64,000 nt of DNA from Streptomyces sp. NBS 14/10 (lineage in GTDB: Bacteria; Actinomycetota; Actinomycetes; Streptomycetales; Streptomycetaceae): assembly GCF_002224125.1 (NCBI RefSeq), contig NZ_NCSM01000007.1:499839-563838 (forward strand). The letters are read 5' to 3'. The position numbers and the translations under genes are program-made. How positions within the stretch are numbered: the stretch's first letter is position 1; each line of letters begins with the position of its first letter. The notes below the pieces were generated by a model, which saw only the letters and a program-made list of their open reading frames with translations, made no database searches and was not told the DNA's origin. Shown piece after piece: positions 53,915-63,070 of the stretch.

Positions 53915-55381
53915 GTGAGTCAGACAACCATCCGTACCCAGACACCGGCCGCCAGGGCGGCCGGGGCTTCCGGTCCCGCCGGGGCCGCGCCCGACGCCGA
54001 CGGGACCCTGAACGCCCTCGGCCTGTTCACCGTGCTGCTCGGCGCGGCCCTCCCCCTCATCGACTTCTTCATCGTCAACGTCGCCCTGCCCGCCATGGAC
54101 CGCGATCTGAACGCGGGCCCCGCCCTGCTGGAGCTGGTCGTCGCGGGGTACGGCGTCGCGTACGCCGTACTGCTCGTCCTCGGCGGCCGGCTGGGCGACA
54201 CCTTCGGGCGGCGCAGGCTCTTCCTCGCCGGTATGGCCACCTTCGCGCTGACGTCCCTGGCCTGCGGTCTCGCGCCGAACGCCTGGAGCCTGGTGGCGGG
54301 CCGCGTGGCGCAGGGCGCCTCGGCGGCCCTGCTGCTCCCCCAGGTGCTCGCCACCATCCACGCCACCACCTCCGGGCCGCGCCGCGCCCGCGCGGTGAGC
54401 CTGTACGGCGCCACGGCCGGTCTTGCCATGGTGGCGGGGCAGATCCTCGGCGGCGTACTGGTGGCCGCGGACCTCGCGGGCACCGGCTGGCGCGCGGTCT
54501 TCCTGGTCAACGTCCCGGTCGCGCTGGCCGGCCTGGCCCTCGCGGCCCGCGCCATCCCGGAGACCCGCTCCGACCGCCCCGCCCCCGTCGACGTCCCCGG
54601 CACCGCGTTGCTGGCCCTCGCCCTGATCGCGCTGCTGCTCCCGCTGACCGAGGGCCGCGCGGCCGGCTGGCCGCTGTGGACCTGGCTGCTGCTGGCCGCC
54701 TTCCCCGTCGCCGCCGTCGCCTTCTACGCCATCGAACGCCGCCTGGAGACCTCCGGCCGCACCCCGCTGCTCCCACCGAGCCTGTTCGCCCTGCCCGGAC
54801 TGCGCCGGGGCCTGCTGATGCTCCTCCCGTTCAGCGCGGGCTTCGGCGGCTTCATGTTCGTCATCGCGGTCGCCCTCCAGCAGGGCCTCCGCTACGGCCC
54901 GGTCGAGGCCGGCCTGGCCCTGACGCCCATGGCCACGACCTTCTTCATCGCCTCCCTGATGGGCCCACGCCTGGTCAGCCGCTACGGCAACCGCGTCGTG
55001 ACCACGGGCTCGGTGATCCAGGCCATCGGCATCGCCCTGCTGATCCTTACCGTCCACCAAAGCTGGACCGACCTCACCCTCGCCGACCTGCTCCCCGGCA
55101 TCGCCATCGCCGGCTTCGGCCAGGGCCTCCAACTGCCCATCCTGATCCGCGGCATCCTCGCCGAGGTCCCCGCGGAACGGGCGGGGGTCGGCAGCGGCGT
55201 CATGGTAACCACCCAACAATCCGCCCTGGCCCTGGGCGTGGCCACCCTCGGCACCCTCTTCCTGACCCTGACCCCCTCCATGGGCATGGGCGAAGCGATG
55301 GTCCGAACCCTGGCCCTCCAACTCGCGGGCGTCGTGGTGACCGGGCTGCTGAGCCTGCGGTTGCCGCGGATGCTGGGGTGA
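53915..55381 (+). CDS. MFS efflux transporter, DHA2 family
   Basis: 488 residues, GTG start, 14 predicted helices after an Ala/Gly-rich N-terminal tail. Motifs: DFFIVNVALPAM in helix 1, GGRLGDTFGRRRLFLAG (motif A), AMVAGQILGGVLV (motif C). It is probably a drug or metabolite exporter under control of the divergent HTH protein. The 85 bp to the next stop contain a GGGGC-GGA-GCCCC hairpin near 55398. Confidence 0.92.
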   Translation: MSQTTIRTQTPAARAAGASGPAGAAPDADGTLNALGLFTVLLGAALPLIDFFIVNVALPAMDRDLNAGPALLELVVAGYGVAYAVLLVLGGRLGDTFGRRRLFLAGMATFALTSLACGLAPNAWSLVAGRVAQGASAALLLPQVLATIHATTSGPRRARAVSLYGATAGLAMVAGQILGGVLVAADLAGTGWRAVFLVNVPVALAGLALAARAIPETRSDRPAPVDVPGTALLALALIALLLPLTEGRAAGWPLWTWLLLAAFPVAAVAFYAIERRLETSGRTPLLPPSLFALPGLRRGLLMLLPFSAGFGGFMFVIAVALQQGLRYGPVEAGLALTPMATTFFIASLMGPRLVSRYGNRVVTTGSVIQAIGIALLILTVHQSWTDLTLADLLPGIAIAGFGQGLQLPILIRGILAEVPAERAGVGSGVMVTTQQSALALGVATLGTLFLTLTPSMGMGEAMVRTLALQLAGVVVTGLLSLRLPRMLG

Positions 55382-55466
55382 GTGGCCTTCAACGGCGCGG
55401 GGCGGAGCCCCCACGCGGCGGAGCCGCACATGGGCAGGGGCTGGGAAGCCGTGGGGTAGGGGGAAG

Positions 55467-56111
55467 TCAGCCCACGCCGAGGAAGCGCAGGACCGCCAGG
55501 ACCCGTCGGTGGTCGCCGTCCGCGACCGGGAGGTCCAGCTTCGCGAAGATGCTGTTGATGTGCTTGGCCACCGCCGACTCGCTGATCACCAACCCCTCCG
55601 CGATCCCCGCATTCGACCGCCCCTGGGCCATCAGCTCCAGCACCTCCCGCTCGCGCGCCGTGAGTCGGTCGAGGGGGTCGCGGTGGCGGCGGACGAGGAG
55701 TTGGGCGACGACCTGGGGGTCGAGGGCGGTGCCGCCGGACGCGACGCGGTGGAGGGCGGCGATGAAGTCCTCGACGTCCGCGACGCGTTGTTTGAGGAGG
55801 TAGCCGATCCCGCTGGTGTGCGTGGTCAGCAGGTCCGCGGCGTAGCGCTCCTCCACGTACTGGGACAGCAGCAGCACCGACGTGTCCGGCCACTGGCGGC
55901 GGATCAGCAGCGCGGCCCGTACGCCCTCGTCAGTGAAGCCCGGGGGCATCCGGACGTCGACCACGGCGATGTCCGGGCGGTGTTCCTCGACCGCCGCGAG
56001 CAGGCCGTCCGCGTCGTCCGCCTCCGCCGTGACCTCGAAGCCCGCGGTCTGGAGTACCTTCACCAGGCCGATCCGCAGCAGGACCGAGTCCTCGGCGATC
56101 ACAGCACGCAC
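55467..56111 (-). CDS. NarL/FixJ-family response regulator
   Basis: 214 residues. The receiver domain has the acidic pocket (AEDS near the N-terminus), the phospho-acceptor Asp in DIAVVDVRMPPG and Lys in YLLKQRV. The LuxR HTH is LTAREREVLELMAQGRSNAGIAEGLVISESAVAKHINSIF-like (about residues 145-205). GTG start lies 13 nt inside the sensor kinase gene, so the pair is translationally coupled. Target genes unknown. Confidence 0.93.
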   Translation of the reverse strand: MRAVIAEDSVLLRIGLVKVLQTAGFEVTAEADDADGLLAAVEEHRPDIAVVDVRMPPGFTDEGVRAALLIRRQWPDTSVLLLSQYVEERYAADLLTTHTSGIGYLLKQRVADVEDFIAALHRVASGGTALDPQVVAQLLVRRHRDPLDRLTAREREVLELMAQGRSNAGIAEGLVISESAVAKHINSIFAKLDLPVADGDHRRVLAVLRFLGVG

Positions 56112-57295
56112 GGCAGCTCCACGGTGATGACGGTCGGGCCCCCGCGGGGGCTGCTGAGGTCGAAGGTCCCGTCCACGGAGCCCACGCGCCCCACGAGCCC
56201 CGTGAGGCCGCTGCCCTGGGCGGGGTCGGCGCCGCCGACCCCGTCGTCGGCGATCACCACCCGCAGTATGTCGCCCGTCCTGGCGACCGTGACGTCGGCC
56301 CCCGTGGCCTGTGCGTGTTTGGTGACGTTGGCCAGGGATTCGGAGACGACGAAGTAGGCGACGGCCTCGACGGTGGGCGCGGGGCGTTCGGTGATGTCGA
56401 CGTGCAGCCGTACGGGGAGCGCGGCGCGGGCGGCGACGCCGGAGAGGGCGGCGTCCAGGCCGCGGTCGTCGAGGACGGCCGGGTGCAGCCCGCGTACCAG
56501 GTTGTTCAGCTCCTCGATGGCCTCCTTGGCCTCCCGGTGCGCCTCGTCGATGACCTTGCGGGCCTCCTCGGGCAGATCGCCGAGCGTGGCCTTGGCCAGG
56601 CCGAGGTTGACCGCCATGGAGACGAGCCGCTGCTGGGCGCCGTCGTGCAAGTCGCGTTCGATGCGGCGGCGTTCGGCGTCGGCCGCGTCGACGGTGCCCG
56701 CGCGGCGCTCGGTCAGGTCCTCGACCCGGCGCTCCAGTTCCTTGGCCGGGTCAGGGCCCAGCAGCGCGGTGGCGGCGCGGATGTCGAGCCGTACGAGGGC
56801 GCCGGTGAGCCAGTACGCGAGGGCCAGCAGGGCGAGGCCGAGCGCGGTGACATACGTGGCCGCCATGGCGGTGGGGAGGAACTTCAGCCGCCCGCCCAGC
56901 GAGCTCCAGGTGAACACGGTCGAAGCCGCCAGCCCCACCACCAGGGCGAAGAACCAGACGAATGCTCCGCCGCATGCGATGGCCGGGCCGACCAGCAGGT
57001 TGTAGCGCAGCTCCGGGCCCCGGCGCGCCGGGCCGGGGATGTCGATGCCGAGCAGGGCCTTGAAACGGCGCCGCTGCATCCGGGTGAACGCCGGGCTGAC
57101 GGCGGCCAGGGCGGCGAGCGGGAGGGCGACGGCGGCCAGGACGCCCAGGAGCGGCATCGCGGTGTCGCTGTAGACCAGCCACGGCACGCTCAACACCAAC
57201 AGGGCCAGGAACTGCACGGATACGCCCGCGAGCAGGAATACCGCGTCGCGCCGCAGCCGGGTGAGCGCTGCTCGCGGCGCGGTGGGGAGTCTCAT
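56099..57295 (-). CDS. Sensor histidine kinase, HisKA_3 (DesK-like)
   Basis: 398 residues. The N-terminal half has two pairs of membrane helices (VFLLAGVSVQFLALLVLSVP, LLGVLAAVALPLAALAAV; IACGGAFVWFFALVVGLAAS, YVTALGLALLALAYWLTGAL) and a short cytoplasmic helix. The phospho-acceptor His is in RRIERDLHDGAQQRLV, and the HATPase has SESLANVTKHAQ and IADDGVGGAD. It phosphorylates the downstream regulator. Signal unknown; probably membrane or envelope state. Confidence 0.93.
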   Translation of the reverse strand: MRLPTAPRAALTRLRRDAVFLLAGVSVQFLALLVLSVPWLVYSDTAMPLLGVLAAVALPLAALAAVSPAFTRMQRRRFKALLGIDIPGPARRGPELRYNLLVGPAIACGGAFVWFFALVVGLAASTVFTWSSLGGRLKFLPTAMAATYVTALGLALLALAYWLTGALVRLDIRAATALLGPDPAKELERRVEDLTERRAGTVDAADAERRRIERDLHDGAQQRLVSMAVNLGLAKATLGDLPEEARKVIDEAHREAKEAIEELNNLVRGLHPAVLDDRGLDAALSGVAARAALPVRLHVDITERPAPTVEAVAYFVVSESLANVTKHAQATGADVTVARTGDILRVVIADDGVGGADPAQGSGLTGLVGRVGSVDGTFDLSSPRGGPTVITVELPCVL

Positions 57296-57478
57296 GCGCC
57301 GACCTTAAACCGCAGCCTCGGGGCGGGTCGCTGACGCCCGTACCCGGATCGGGGGTGCAACTAGTGCCACCCCCGTTCGGCAACTCGCGTTACCGACAGG
57401 CGCGATCGTGCCGGGGAGGCTGGTGAACGTGCCCGAGGAGCAGCCGAGTCGAGTCGGGCCGGAAGGAGATCAGCCCTG

Positions 57479-58051
57479 ATGAGCGCCCTGTACGCCCCCA
57501 CGGCCCGCCCTGCACGGACTGCACGGACTGCCCGCCCTGCCCGCTCTGTACGGGCCGTCTGGACCACCTGGGCCGCCCGCGCGACCCGGGCCGGGCTCGG
57601 CGGCCCGGCCCGCCGCAGCCGCCGGGGCCACCGGGCCGTGGAGTGCGTGCTGCTCGGCAGCGGCGTCGCGCTCGTCCCCTGGCTCGTCGTCCTGGCGACG
57701 ACGCTGCCGCCCACCGCCCAGGTCGGTCACTGGAACGTGGCGTGGGTGGGCCTGGACGCGCTGGAGGCCGTTGGGCTCGTCGCCACCGGGCTGCTGCGGC
57801 GGCGGGGCGACGACCGCCACCGGCTCACCGCCGCGGCGACCTCCGCGCTGCTGGTGGTGGACGCCTGGTTCGACACCGTGACCGCGGCACCGGGCACCGA
57901 GCTCGCCGCGGCCCTCGCCATGGCCGTGGGCGCGGAGCTACCGCTGGCGGCGCTGTGTGCCGCGCTGGCCCTGAAGCGGGCCCCCGGGGCGCCCCGCACC
58001 GGCCCCGAAGCCGCCGGCCTCACGTCCGGGACGTGGCCCACCACAGGATGA
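57479..58051 (+). CDS. Small membrane protein, unknown function
   Basis: 190 residues. The N-terminus has Ala/Arg/Thr repeats (RPARTARTARPARSVRAV) and is followed by about four hydrophobic helices (CVLLGSGVALVPWLVVLA, ALEAVGLVATGLL, SALLVVDAWFDTVTA, AVGAELPLAALCAALAL). GGAAGGAG lies about 11 nt upstream of the ATG. The 3' end overlaps the convergent small gene by 32 nt. No family is recognised. Confidence 0.7.
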   Translation: MSALYAPTARPARTARTARPARSVRAVWTTWAARATRAGLGGPARRSRRGHRAVECVLLGSGVALVPWLVVLATTLPPTAQVGHWNVAWVGLDALEAVGLVATGLLRRRGDDRHRLTAAATSALLVVDAWFDTVTAAPGTELAAALAMAVGAELPLAALCAALALKRAPGAPRTGPEAAGLTSGTWPTTG

Positions 58052-58325
58052 CCGCGGCGATCAGAAAACAGACCGTCATCGCCCACAGCACCTGCCGCCG
58101 CGCCCGCGCGTCGGCCGTCATGGTCGGGCTGCCGACCGCGCCGTGTGCCTGCGCGAGGTGATCGAGGCCCTTGTGCCGGGCGCCGCCGTAGGTGATCTGT
58201 TCTTCCCAGTCGCAGTGGAGGCAGGCGAGCAGCCGCCGCTGCCGGGCGCCGTATCCGTAGCTCACCTCGAAGACGGTCCCGTCCTCGCGGGTGGCCGTGA
58301 TGTGGTGCGTCACACCTCGCAGCAC
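58020..58325 (-). CDS. Small protein with C2H2-like zinc site and C-terminal membrane helix
   Basis: About 101 residues from a GTG (VLRGVTHHITATREDG). The middle holds CLHCDWEE followed by HKGLDHLAQAH, spacing compatible with a single zinc finger, and the C-terminus is one helix (VLWAMTVCFLIAAVILWW). It is probably a tail-anchored cytoplasmic-domain protein. Overlaps the convergent gene by 32 nt. Function unknown. Confidence 0.65.
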   Translation of the reverse strand: MLRGVTHHITATREDGTVFEVSYGYGARQRRLLACLHCDWEEQITYGGARHKGLDHLAQAHGAVGSPTMTADARARRQVLWAMTVCFLIAAVILWWATSRT

Positions 58326-58367
58326 GATTCCAGAACCCCCCGGTTTTCCGCAGAGCCACAACACCGC

Positions 58368-58405
58368 GCCCTGGCGCCGCGGCAGTCTACCCGCGGCGCC
58401 AGGGC
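58368..58405. terminator. Hairpin terminator downstream of glyS
   Basis: Perfect 15-bp stem (GCCCTGGCGCCGCGG / CCGCGGCGCCAGGGC) with an 8-nt loop, 69 bp beyond the glyS stop on the minus strand. Confidence 0.85.
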
Positions 58406-58439
58406 CCGTCTTGGCCTGATCGCCTTATGAAACGTCCTG

Positions 58440-58491
58440 GTCAGCAGTCGATCGGCAGCCGGTCAGCAGCCGGTCAGCAGCCGATCAGCCG
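58440..58491. repeat. 11-bp degenerate tandem repeat at the glyS 3' end
   Basis: Units related to CGGTCAGCAGC, two exact and two or three degenerate, spanning the last codons and stop of glyS. Confidence 0.7.
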
Positions 58492-59856
58492 ACCGCCCAG
58501 GTACGACTGGATCTGGTCGAGGGAGACCCGCTCCTGCTTCATCGTGTCGCGCTCACGCACGGTCACCGCGTTGTCCTCGAGGGTGTCGAAGTCGACGGTG
58601 ACGCAGAAGGGCGTGCCGATCTCGTCCTGGCGGCGGTAGCGGCGGCCGATCGCGCCCGCGTCGTCGAACTCGATGTTCCAGTGCTTGCGCAGGTCCGTCG
58701 CGAGCCCCTTGGCCTTTGGCGAGAGCTGCGGGTTACGGGACAGCGGCAGCACGGCGACCTTGACCGGCGCGAGGCGCGGGTCGAGCCGCAGCACGGTGCG
58801 CTTCTCCATCTTGCCCTTGGCGTTGGGCGCCTCGTCCTCGATGTACGCGTCGAGGAGGAAGGCCAGCATGGCGCGGCCCACGCCCGCCGCCGGCTCGATG
58901 ACGTACGGCGTCCAGCGCTCGCCGGCCTCCTGGTCGAAGTACGACAGGTCCTGGCCGGAGGCCTGGGAGTGGGCCTTCAGGTCGTAGTCGGTGCGGTTGG
59001 CCACGCCCTCGAGCTCGCCCCACTCCGAGCCGCCGAAGTTGAAGCGGTACTCGATGTCGGCGGTGCGCTTGGAGTAGTGGGAGAGCTTCTCCTTGGCGTG
59101 CTCGTACCAGCGGATGTTGGCCTCCTGGATACCGAGGTCGCGGTACCAGTTCCAGCGCTGCTCCATCCAGTACTCCTGCCACTCCTCGTCCTCGCCCGGC
59201 TTGACGAAGAACTCCATCTCCATCTGCTCGAATTCGCGGGTGCGGAAGATGAAGTTGCCCGGCGTGATCTCGTTACGGAAGGACTTGCCGATCTGGGCGA
59301 TGCCGAACGGCGGCTTCCGGCGCGAGGTCTGCTGGACGGCGAGGAAGTTGGTGAAGATGCCCTGGGCGGTCTCGGGGCGCAGATAGGCGACCGAGGCGGA
59401 GTCCTGGGTGGGGCCGAGGTGGGTGGAGAGCAGGCCGGAGAACTGCTTGGGCTCGGTGAAGCTGCCCTTGGTGCCGCAGTGCGGACAGTTGATGTCCGCC
59501 AGCCCGTTCTCGGGCTGCCGGCCGTGCTTGGCCTCGTACGCCTCCTCCAGGTGGTCCGCGCGGAACCGCTTGTGGCAGGAGGTGCACTCGGTGAGCGGGT
59601 CGGTGAAGGTGGCGACGTGGCCGGACGCCTCCCAGACCTCGCGGGCGAGGATCACCGATGAGTCGAGTCCGACCACGTCGTCGCGCGAGGTGACCATCGA
59701 GCGCCACCACTGGCGCTTGATGTTCTCCTTCAGCTCAACGCCGAGCGGTCCGTAGTCCCAGGCAGCTCGCTGCCCGCCGTAGATCTCGCTGGACGGGTAG
59801 ACGAAGCCACGGCGCTTGCTCAGGCTGACGATGGTGTCGATCTTGTCGGCGGCCAC
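58474..59856 (-). CDS. glyS: Glycyl-tRNA synthetase
   Basis: The 460-residue dimeric class II synthetase (bacterial/eukaryotic-type GlyRS). Motif 1 region [21 protein letters not shown], a zinc-binding CTSCHKRF ... CPHCGTKG pair, motif 2 [25 protein letters not shown] and motif 3 [15 protein letters not shown] are all present, with an anticodon-binding C-terminal domain. GTG start. Essential housekeeping gene, divergent from the zinc importer. Confidence 0.97.
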   Translation of the reverse strand: MAADKIDTIVSLSKRRGFVYPSSEIYGGQRAAWDYGPLGVELKENIKRQWWRSMVTSRDDVVGLDSSVILAREVWEASGHVATFTDPLTECTSCHKRFRADHLEEAYEAKHGRQPENGLADINCPHCGTKGSFTEPKQFSGLLSTHLGPTQDSASVAYLRPETAQGIFTNFLAVQQTSRRKPPFGIAQIGKSFRNEITPGNFIFRTREFEQMEMEFFVKPGEDEEWQEYWMEQRWNWYRDLGIQEANIRWYEHAKEKLSHYSKRTADIEYRFNFGGSEWGELEGVANRTDYDLKAHSQASGQDLSYFDQEAGERWTPYVIEPAAGVGRAMLAFLLDAYIEDEAPNAKGKMEKRTVLRLDPRLAPVKVAVLPLSRNPQLSPKAKGLATDLRKHWNIEFDDAGAIGRRYRRQDEIGTPFCVTVDFDTLEDNAVTVRERDTMKQERVSLDQIQSYLGGRLIGC

Positions 59857-60038
59857 GGTGCTCTCTTCATTGATGACGGCTGATGACGACGGTGTGAGAC
59901 GACTGTGTGTCGCTGATGGCGGCTTTGCGGACGGCGTGCGGACGACAAAGCGAATGCTTCAGGTTACCGGCGGCTCCACCCCTCGGATCAAATCGGTATG
60001 CGAAACGATCGACAAAACGATCAAGAAGGGGCCCGTTG

Positions 60039-60068
60039 TTGACAATCGTTTCCATCTTTGTTGAAAAT
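60039..60068 (+). promoter_or_regulatory. znuA promoter, leaderless start predicted
   Basis: TTGACA (60039-60044) and GAAAAT (60063-60068) are 18 bp apart, which would place +1 at or next to the ATG at 60076. No ribosome-binding site with normal spacing precedes that ATG, in agreement with a leaderless message. Confidence 0.6.
60040..60054. promoter_or_regulatory. Zur-box-like site 1
   Basis: TGACAATCGTTTCCA resembles the actinobacterial Zur box (TGAnAATnATTnTCA-type) and overlaps the -35 element of znuA. Confidence 0.6.
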
Positions 60069-60076
60069 GAGAGTCA
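60062..60076. promoter_or_regulatory. Zur-box-like site 2
   Basis: TGAAAATGAGAGTCA covers the -10 and transcription start of znuA. Two adjacent sites would let zinc-loaded Zur block the promoter completely. Confidence 0.6.
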
Positions 60077-61041
60077 TGAACATACGCCGCTCCATCATCC
60101 CGGCCGCCCTCGCCGGAGTCGCTGTTCTCGGTCTGGCCACGACGCTCACAGCCTGCTCCGCCGATGCGACAGACGGCCGTACGGACGGCAAACTCGATGT
60201 GGTGGCGTCGTTCTACCCCATGCAGTTTCTCGCCGAGCGCATAGGCGGCGGTCACGTCCATGTGTCCAGTTTGACCAAGCCCGGCGCGGAACCGCACGAC
60301 CTCGACATCAGCGCCCGGCAGACCGCCGACCTCAGCGAAGCCGGACTGGTCGTCTACCTCAAGGGTCTGCAGCCCGCCGTCGATGCCGCCATCGGCCAGG
60401 CCGAGCCGAAGCACGTCGCCGACGCGGCCTCGTTCACCACCCTGGAAGACCACGGTACCGAGGTGGACGGCGGCCACGAGCACGGGGACGACGAGCACGA
60501 GCACTCCGGCGAGGACGCGGGCTCCGACCCCCACATCTGGCTGGATCCGGTGCGTTACGCCCAGGTCGCCGACGGTGTCGGCAAGGCGCTCCAGAAAGCC
60601 GACCCCGACAACGCGGCCGCCTACAAGAAGAACACCGCCGCGCTGGTCAAGCAGCTCGGCACGCTGAACGACGACTTCAAGGCAGGCCTGAAGAGCCGCA
60701 CCTCGGACACCTTCATCACCACCCACGCCGCCTTCGGCTATCTCGCCGAGCGCTACGGTCTGCGCCAGGAGGCCATCTCCGGCATCGACCCGGAGTCCGA
60801 GCCCAGCCCGGCCCGGATGAAGGCGCTGCACTCGGTCGCGGAGAAGGAGAAGGTCGGCACCGTCTTCTTCGAGACGCTGGTGAGCGACAAGACCGCCAAG
60901 ACCCTGGCGGGCGATCTGCATCTGCGCACCGATGTGCTCGACCCGATCGAGGGCATCAGCGACCAGTCCAAGGGCGACGACTACTTCGAGGTCATGCACG
61001 CCAACCTCAAGGCGCTCCAGACGGCCCTGGGCGCCAAGTGA
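60076..61041 (+). CDS. znuA: Zinc ABC transporter substrate-binding lipoprotein
   Basis: 321 residues, cluster A-I (ZnuA) metal-binding protein. Signal sequence with lipobox LTAC (Cys about residue 27). Metal ligands are His in GAEPHDLDIS, the His-rich loop GHEHGDDEHEHSGED (zinc-type rather than manganese), DPHIWLDPV and His in FITTHAAFGY. ATG 60076 (MNIRRSII) starts a good signal peptide; TTG 60058 and ATG 60067 would add charged residues before it. First gene of znuACB-zur. Confidence 0.95.
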   Translation: MNIRRSIIPAALAGVAVLGLATTLTACSADATDGRTDGKLDVVASFYPMQFLAERIGGGHVHVSSLTKPGAEPHDLDISARQTADLSEAGLVVYLKGLQPAVDAAIGQAEPKHVADAASFTTLEDHGTEVDGGHEHGDDEHEHSGEDAGSDPHIWLDPVRYAQVADGVGKALQKADPDNAAAYKKNTAALVKQLGTLNDDFKAGLKSRTSDTFITTHAAFGYLAERYGLRQEAISGIDPESEPSPARMKALHSVAEKEKVGTVFFETLVSDKTAKTLAGDLHLRTDVLDPIEGISDQSKGDDYFEVMHANLKALQTALGAK

Positions 61042-61070
61042 GGCGCGAAACGACAAGCGGAGGAAGCCGC

Positions 61071-61991
61071 ATGAAGCCGGAACCACCCGCCACAGCCCCC
61101 ACCACAGTCCCCGGCACCGCACCGACCGCCGCCCCCGACGAGACCTCAGCCCAGACCCCCGCCGCGACCCCCGCCGAGACCTCTGCGGAAACCCGCGACG
61201 AGGCCTCCGCCGAGACCTCCACCGAAACCCCCGCCGTCATATCGCTGCGCGGCGCCACCGCCTCCCTCGGCGGCCGCCCCGTCCTGCGCGGCGTCGATCT
61301 GACCGTACGGCGCGGCGAGGTCGTCGCGCTGCTCGGCGCCAACGGCTCCGGCAAGTCCACGGCGGTGCGCTCCGTCGTCGGCCAGGTGGCGCTGTCCGGC
61401 GGTGAGCTGAGGCTGTTCGACACCCCCAGCCGCCGCTTCCGCGACTGGGCCCGTATCGGCTACGTACCGCAGCGCACCACCGCCGCCAGCGGCGTGCCCG
61501 CCACCGTCCGCGAGGTGGTCTCCTCCGGGCGGCTGGCCCGCAGGCGGCTGGGGCCGCCGCGGGCGGCGGACCGGGCGGCGGTGCGCCGGGCGCTGGAGCT
61601 GGTCGGGATGGCCGACCGGGCCAAGGACTCGGTGAGCGCGCTGTCCGGCGGCCAGCACCAGCGGGTGCTGATCGCCCGTGCGCTGGCCGGTGAACCCGAA
61701 CTGCTGATCATGGACGAGCCGATGGCCGGGGTCGACCTGGCCAGCCAGGAGATCCTTGCCGCGACGCTGCGCGAGCAGGTCGCCGAGGGCGCCACCGTAC
61801 TGCTGGTGCTCCATGAGCTCGGCCCGCTGGAGCCGCTGATCGACCGCGCCGTGGTGCTGCGCGACGGCTGTGTGGTCCACGACGGCCCGCCGCCCAAGGC
61901 CGTGGGCCAGCACGCCCTGCCCGGCCACGACCACGTACACCCGCATGCGGCGCACGACGCCGAACCGATCCGGACGGGATTGCTGACCTGA
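61071..61991 (+). CDS. znuC: Zinc ABC transporter ATPase
   Basis: 306 residues. Walker A GANGSGKST, signature LSGGQHQRVLIARAL, Walker B LLIMDEP and H-loop His in VLLVLHELG. It has a 55-residue N-terminal extension rich in Ala, Thr, Pro and Glu (imperfect GAGACCTC-type DNA repeats), not part of the ATPase fold and probably disordered. The C-terminus carries His residues (GHDHVHPHAAHD) as in other ZnuC. GGAGG lies 5 nt upstream. Confidence 0.95.
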   Translation: MKPEPPATAPTTVPGTAPTAAPDETSAQTPAATPAETSAETRDEASAETSTETPAVISLRGATASLGGRPVLRGVDLTVRRGEVVALLGANGSGKSTAVRSVVGQVALSGGELRLFDTPSRRFRDWARIGYVPQRTTAASGVPATVREVVSSGRLARRRLGPPRAADRAAVRRALELVGMADRAKDSVSALSGGQHQRVLIARALAGEPELLIMDEPMAGVDLASQEILAATLREQVAEGATVLLVLHELGPLEPLIDRAVVLRDGCVVHDGPPPKAVGQHALPGHDHVHPHAAHDAEPIRTGLLT

Positions 61992-61993
61992 CA

Positions 61994-62925
61994 TGTTGGA
62001 AATCCTCGACTACGCGTTTATGCAGCGGGCCCTGATCGCCGCCGTCCTGGTCGGCATCACCGCCCCCGCCGTCGGCATCTACCTCGTCCAGCGCCGCCAG
62101 GCGATCATGGGCGACGGCATCGGCCATGTCGCGCTCACCGGCGTCGCGCTCGGCTTTCTGACCGGCACCAACCCGGTGTGGACGGCCGTCGCGGTCTCCG
62201 CGCTCGGCGCGATCCTCATGGAGCTGATCCGCTGGTACGGCAAGACGCGCGGCGACCTGGCCCTCGCGATGCTCTTCTACGGCGGTATGGCCGGCGGCGT
62301 ACTGCTGATCAACCTCTCGCCGACCGGCTCCAACGCCAACCTGACCACGTATCTCTTCGGCTCGATCACCACCGTCTCGCGCGAGGACGTGACCGTGATC
62401 AGCTGTCTGGCGGCCTTCGTCGTGCTGATCACCCTCGGGCTGCGCCGCCAGCTGTTCGCGGTGTGCCAGGACGAGGAGTTCGCGCGGGTGACCGGGCTGC
62501 CGGTGCGCACCCTCAATCTGCTGCTGGCCATCACCGCCGCCGTCACCGTCACCGTCGCCATGCGCGTCGTGGGCCTGTTGCTGGTCAGCGCCCTGATGGT
62601 GGTGCCGGTCGCGGCGGCCCAACAGGCCACCCGCGGCTTCGCGATGACGCTCGCGCTCGCCGTCGCCATCGGCGTCGTGGTGACGCTCTCCGGTACGGTC
62701 TTCTCCTTCTACGAGGACGTTCCGCCCGGTGCGAGCATCGTCGTGCTGGCCATCGGAGTCTTCGCCGTGATCACCGCGCTCGCCGCCCCGTTGGCCAGAC
62801 GCCGCGCCCGCAGAGCAGCCGCCGTGGCCGAGGAGCGCTGCACCCTCCCGCTGCCCGGCGCCCGCGCCGCCGCTCCGGGGGCGGGCTCCGCCGGAACGGG
62901 CGAAGCGGACGATGTCCTCGTCTGA
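61994..62925 (+). CDS. znuB: Zinc ABC transporter permease
   Basis: 310 residues, eight or nine helices, ABC-3 family. Landmarks are YLVQRRQAIMGDGIGHVALTG, YLFGSITTVS and MRVVGLLLVSALMVVPVAAA. It starts 2 nt after the znuC stop. The C-terminal tail is Ala/Gly-rich. Confidence 0.95.
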
Positions 62926-62972
62926 CCGGGTGTCTCACCGGGCGTCTCATCGGCCGTCTCTTCGGGCGTCCA
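62925..62972. repeat. 12-bp tandem repeat between znuB and zur
   Basis: Four units related to ACCGGGCGTCTC beginning at the znuB stop. It lies in the 145-bp gap before zur; no clear promoter could be assigned in the rest. Confidence 0.8.
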
Positions 62973-63070
62973 GCTCTCCAGCCCGTTCGCTCAGCTTTCC
63001 CTGGCACAATGGCCACGCGGATGCGCGACGTACGAGCAGGCGACGAGCAGGCGATGTTGAGGAGGCAACT

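Noticed and set aside
53810..55429. A 539-codon minus-strand frame opposite the second DHA2 transporter
   Set aside because: Gly/Gln/Glu-rich shadow of the transporter gene without motifs.
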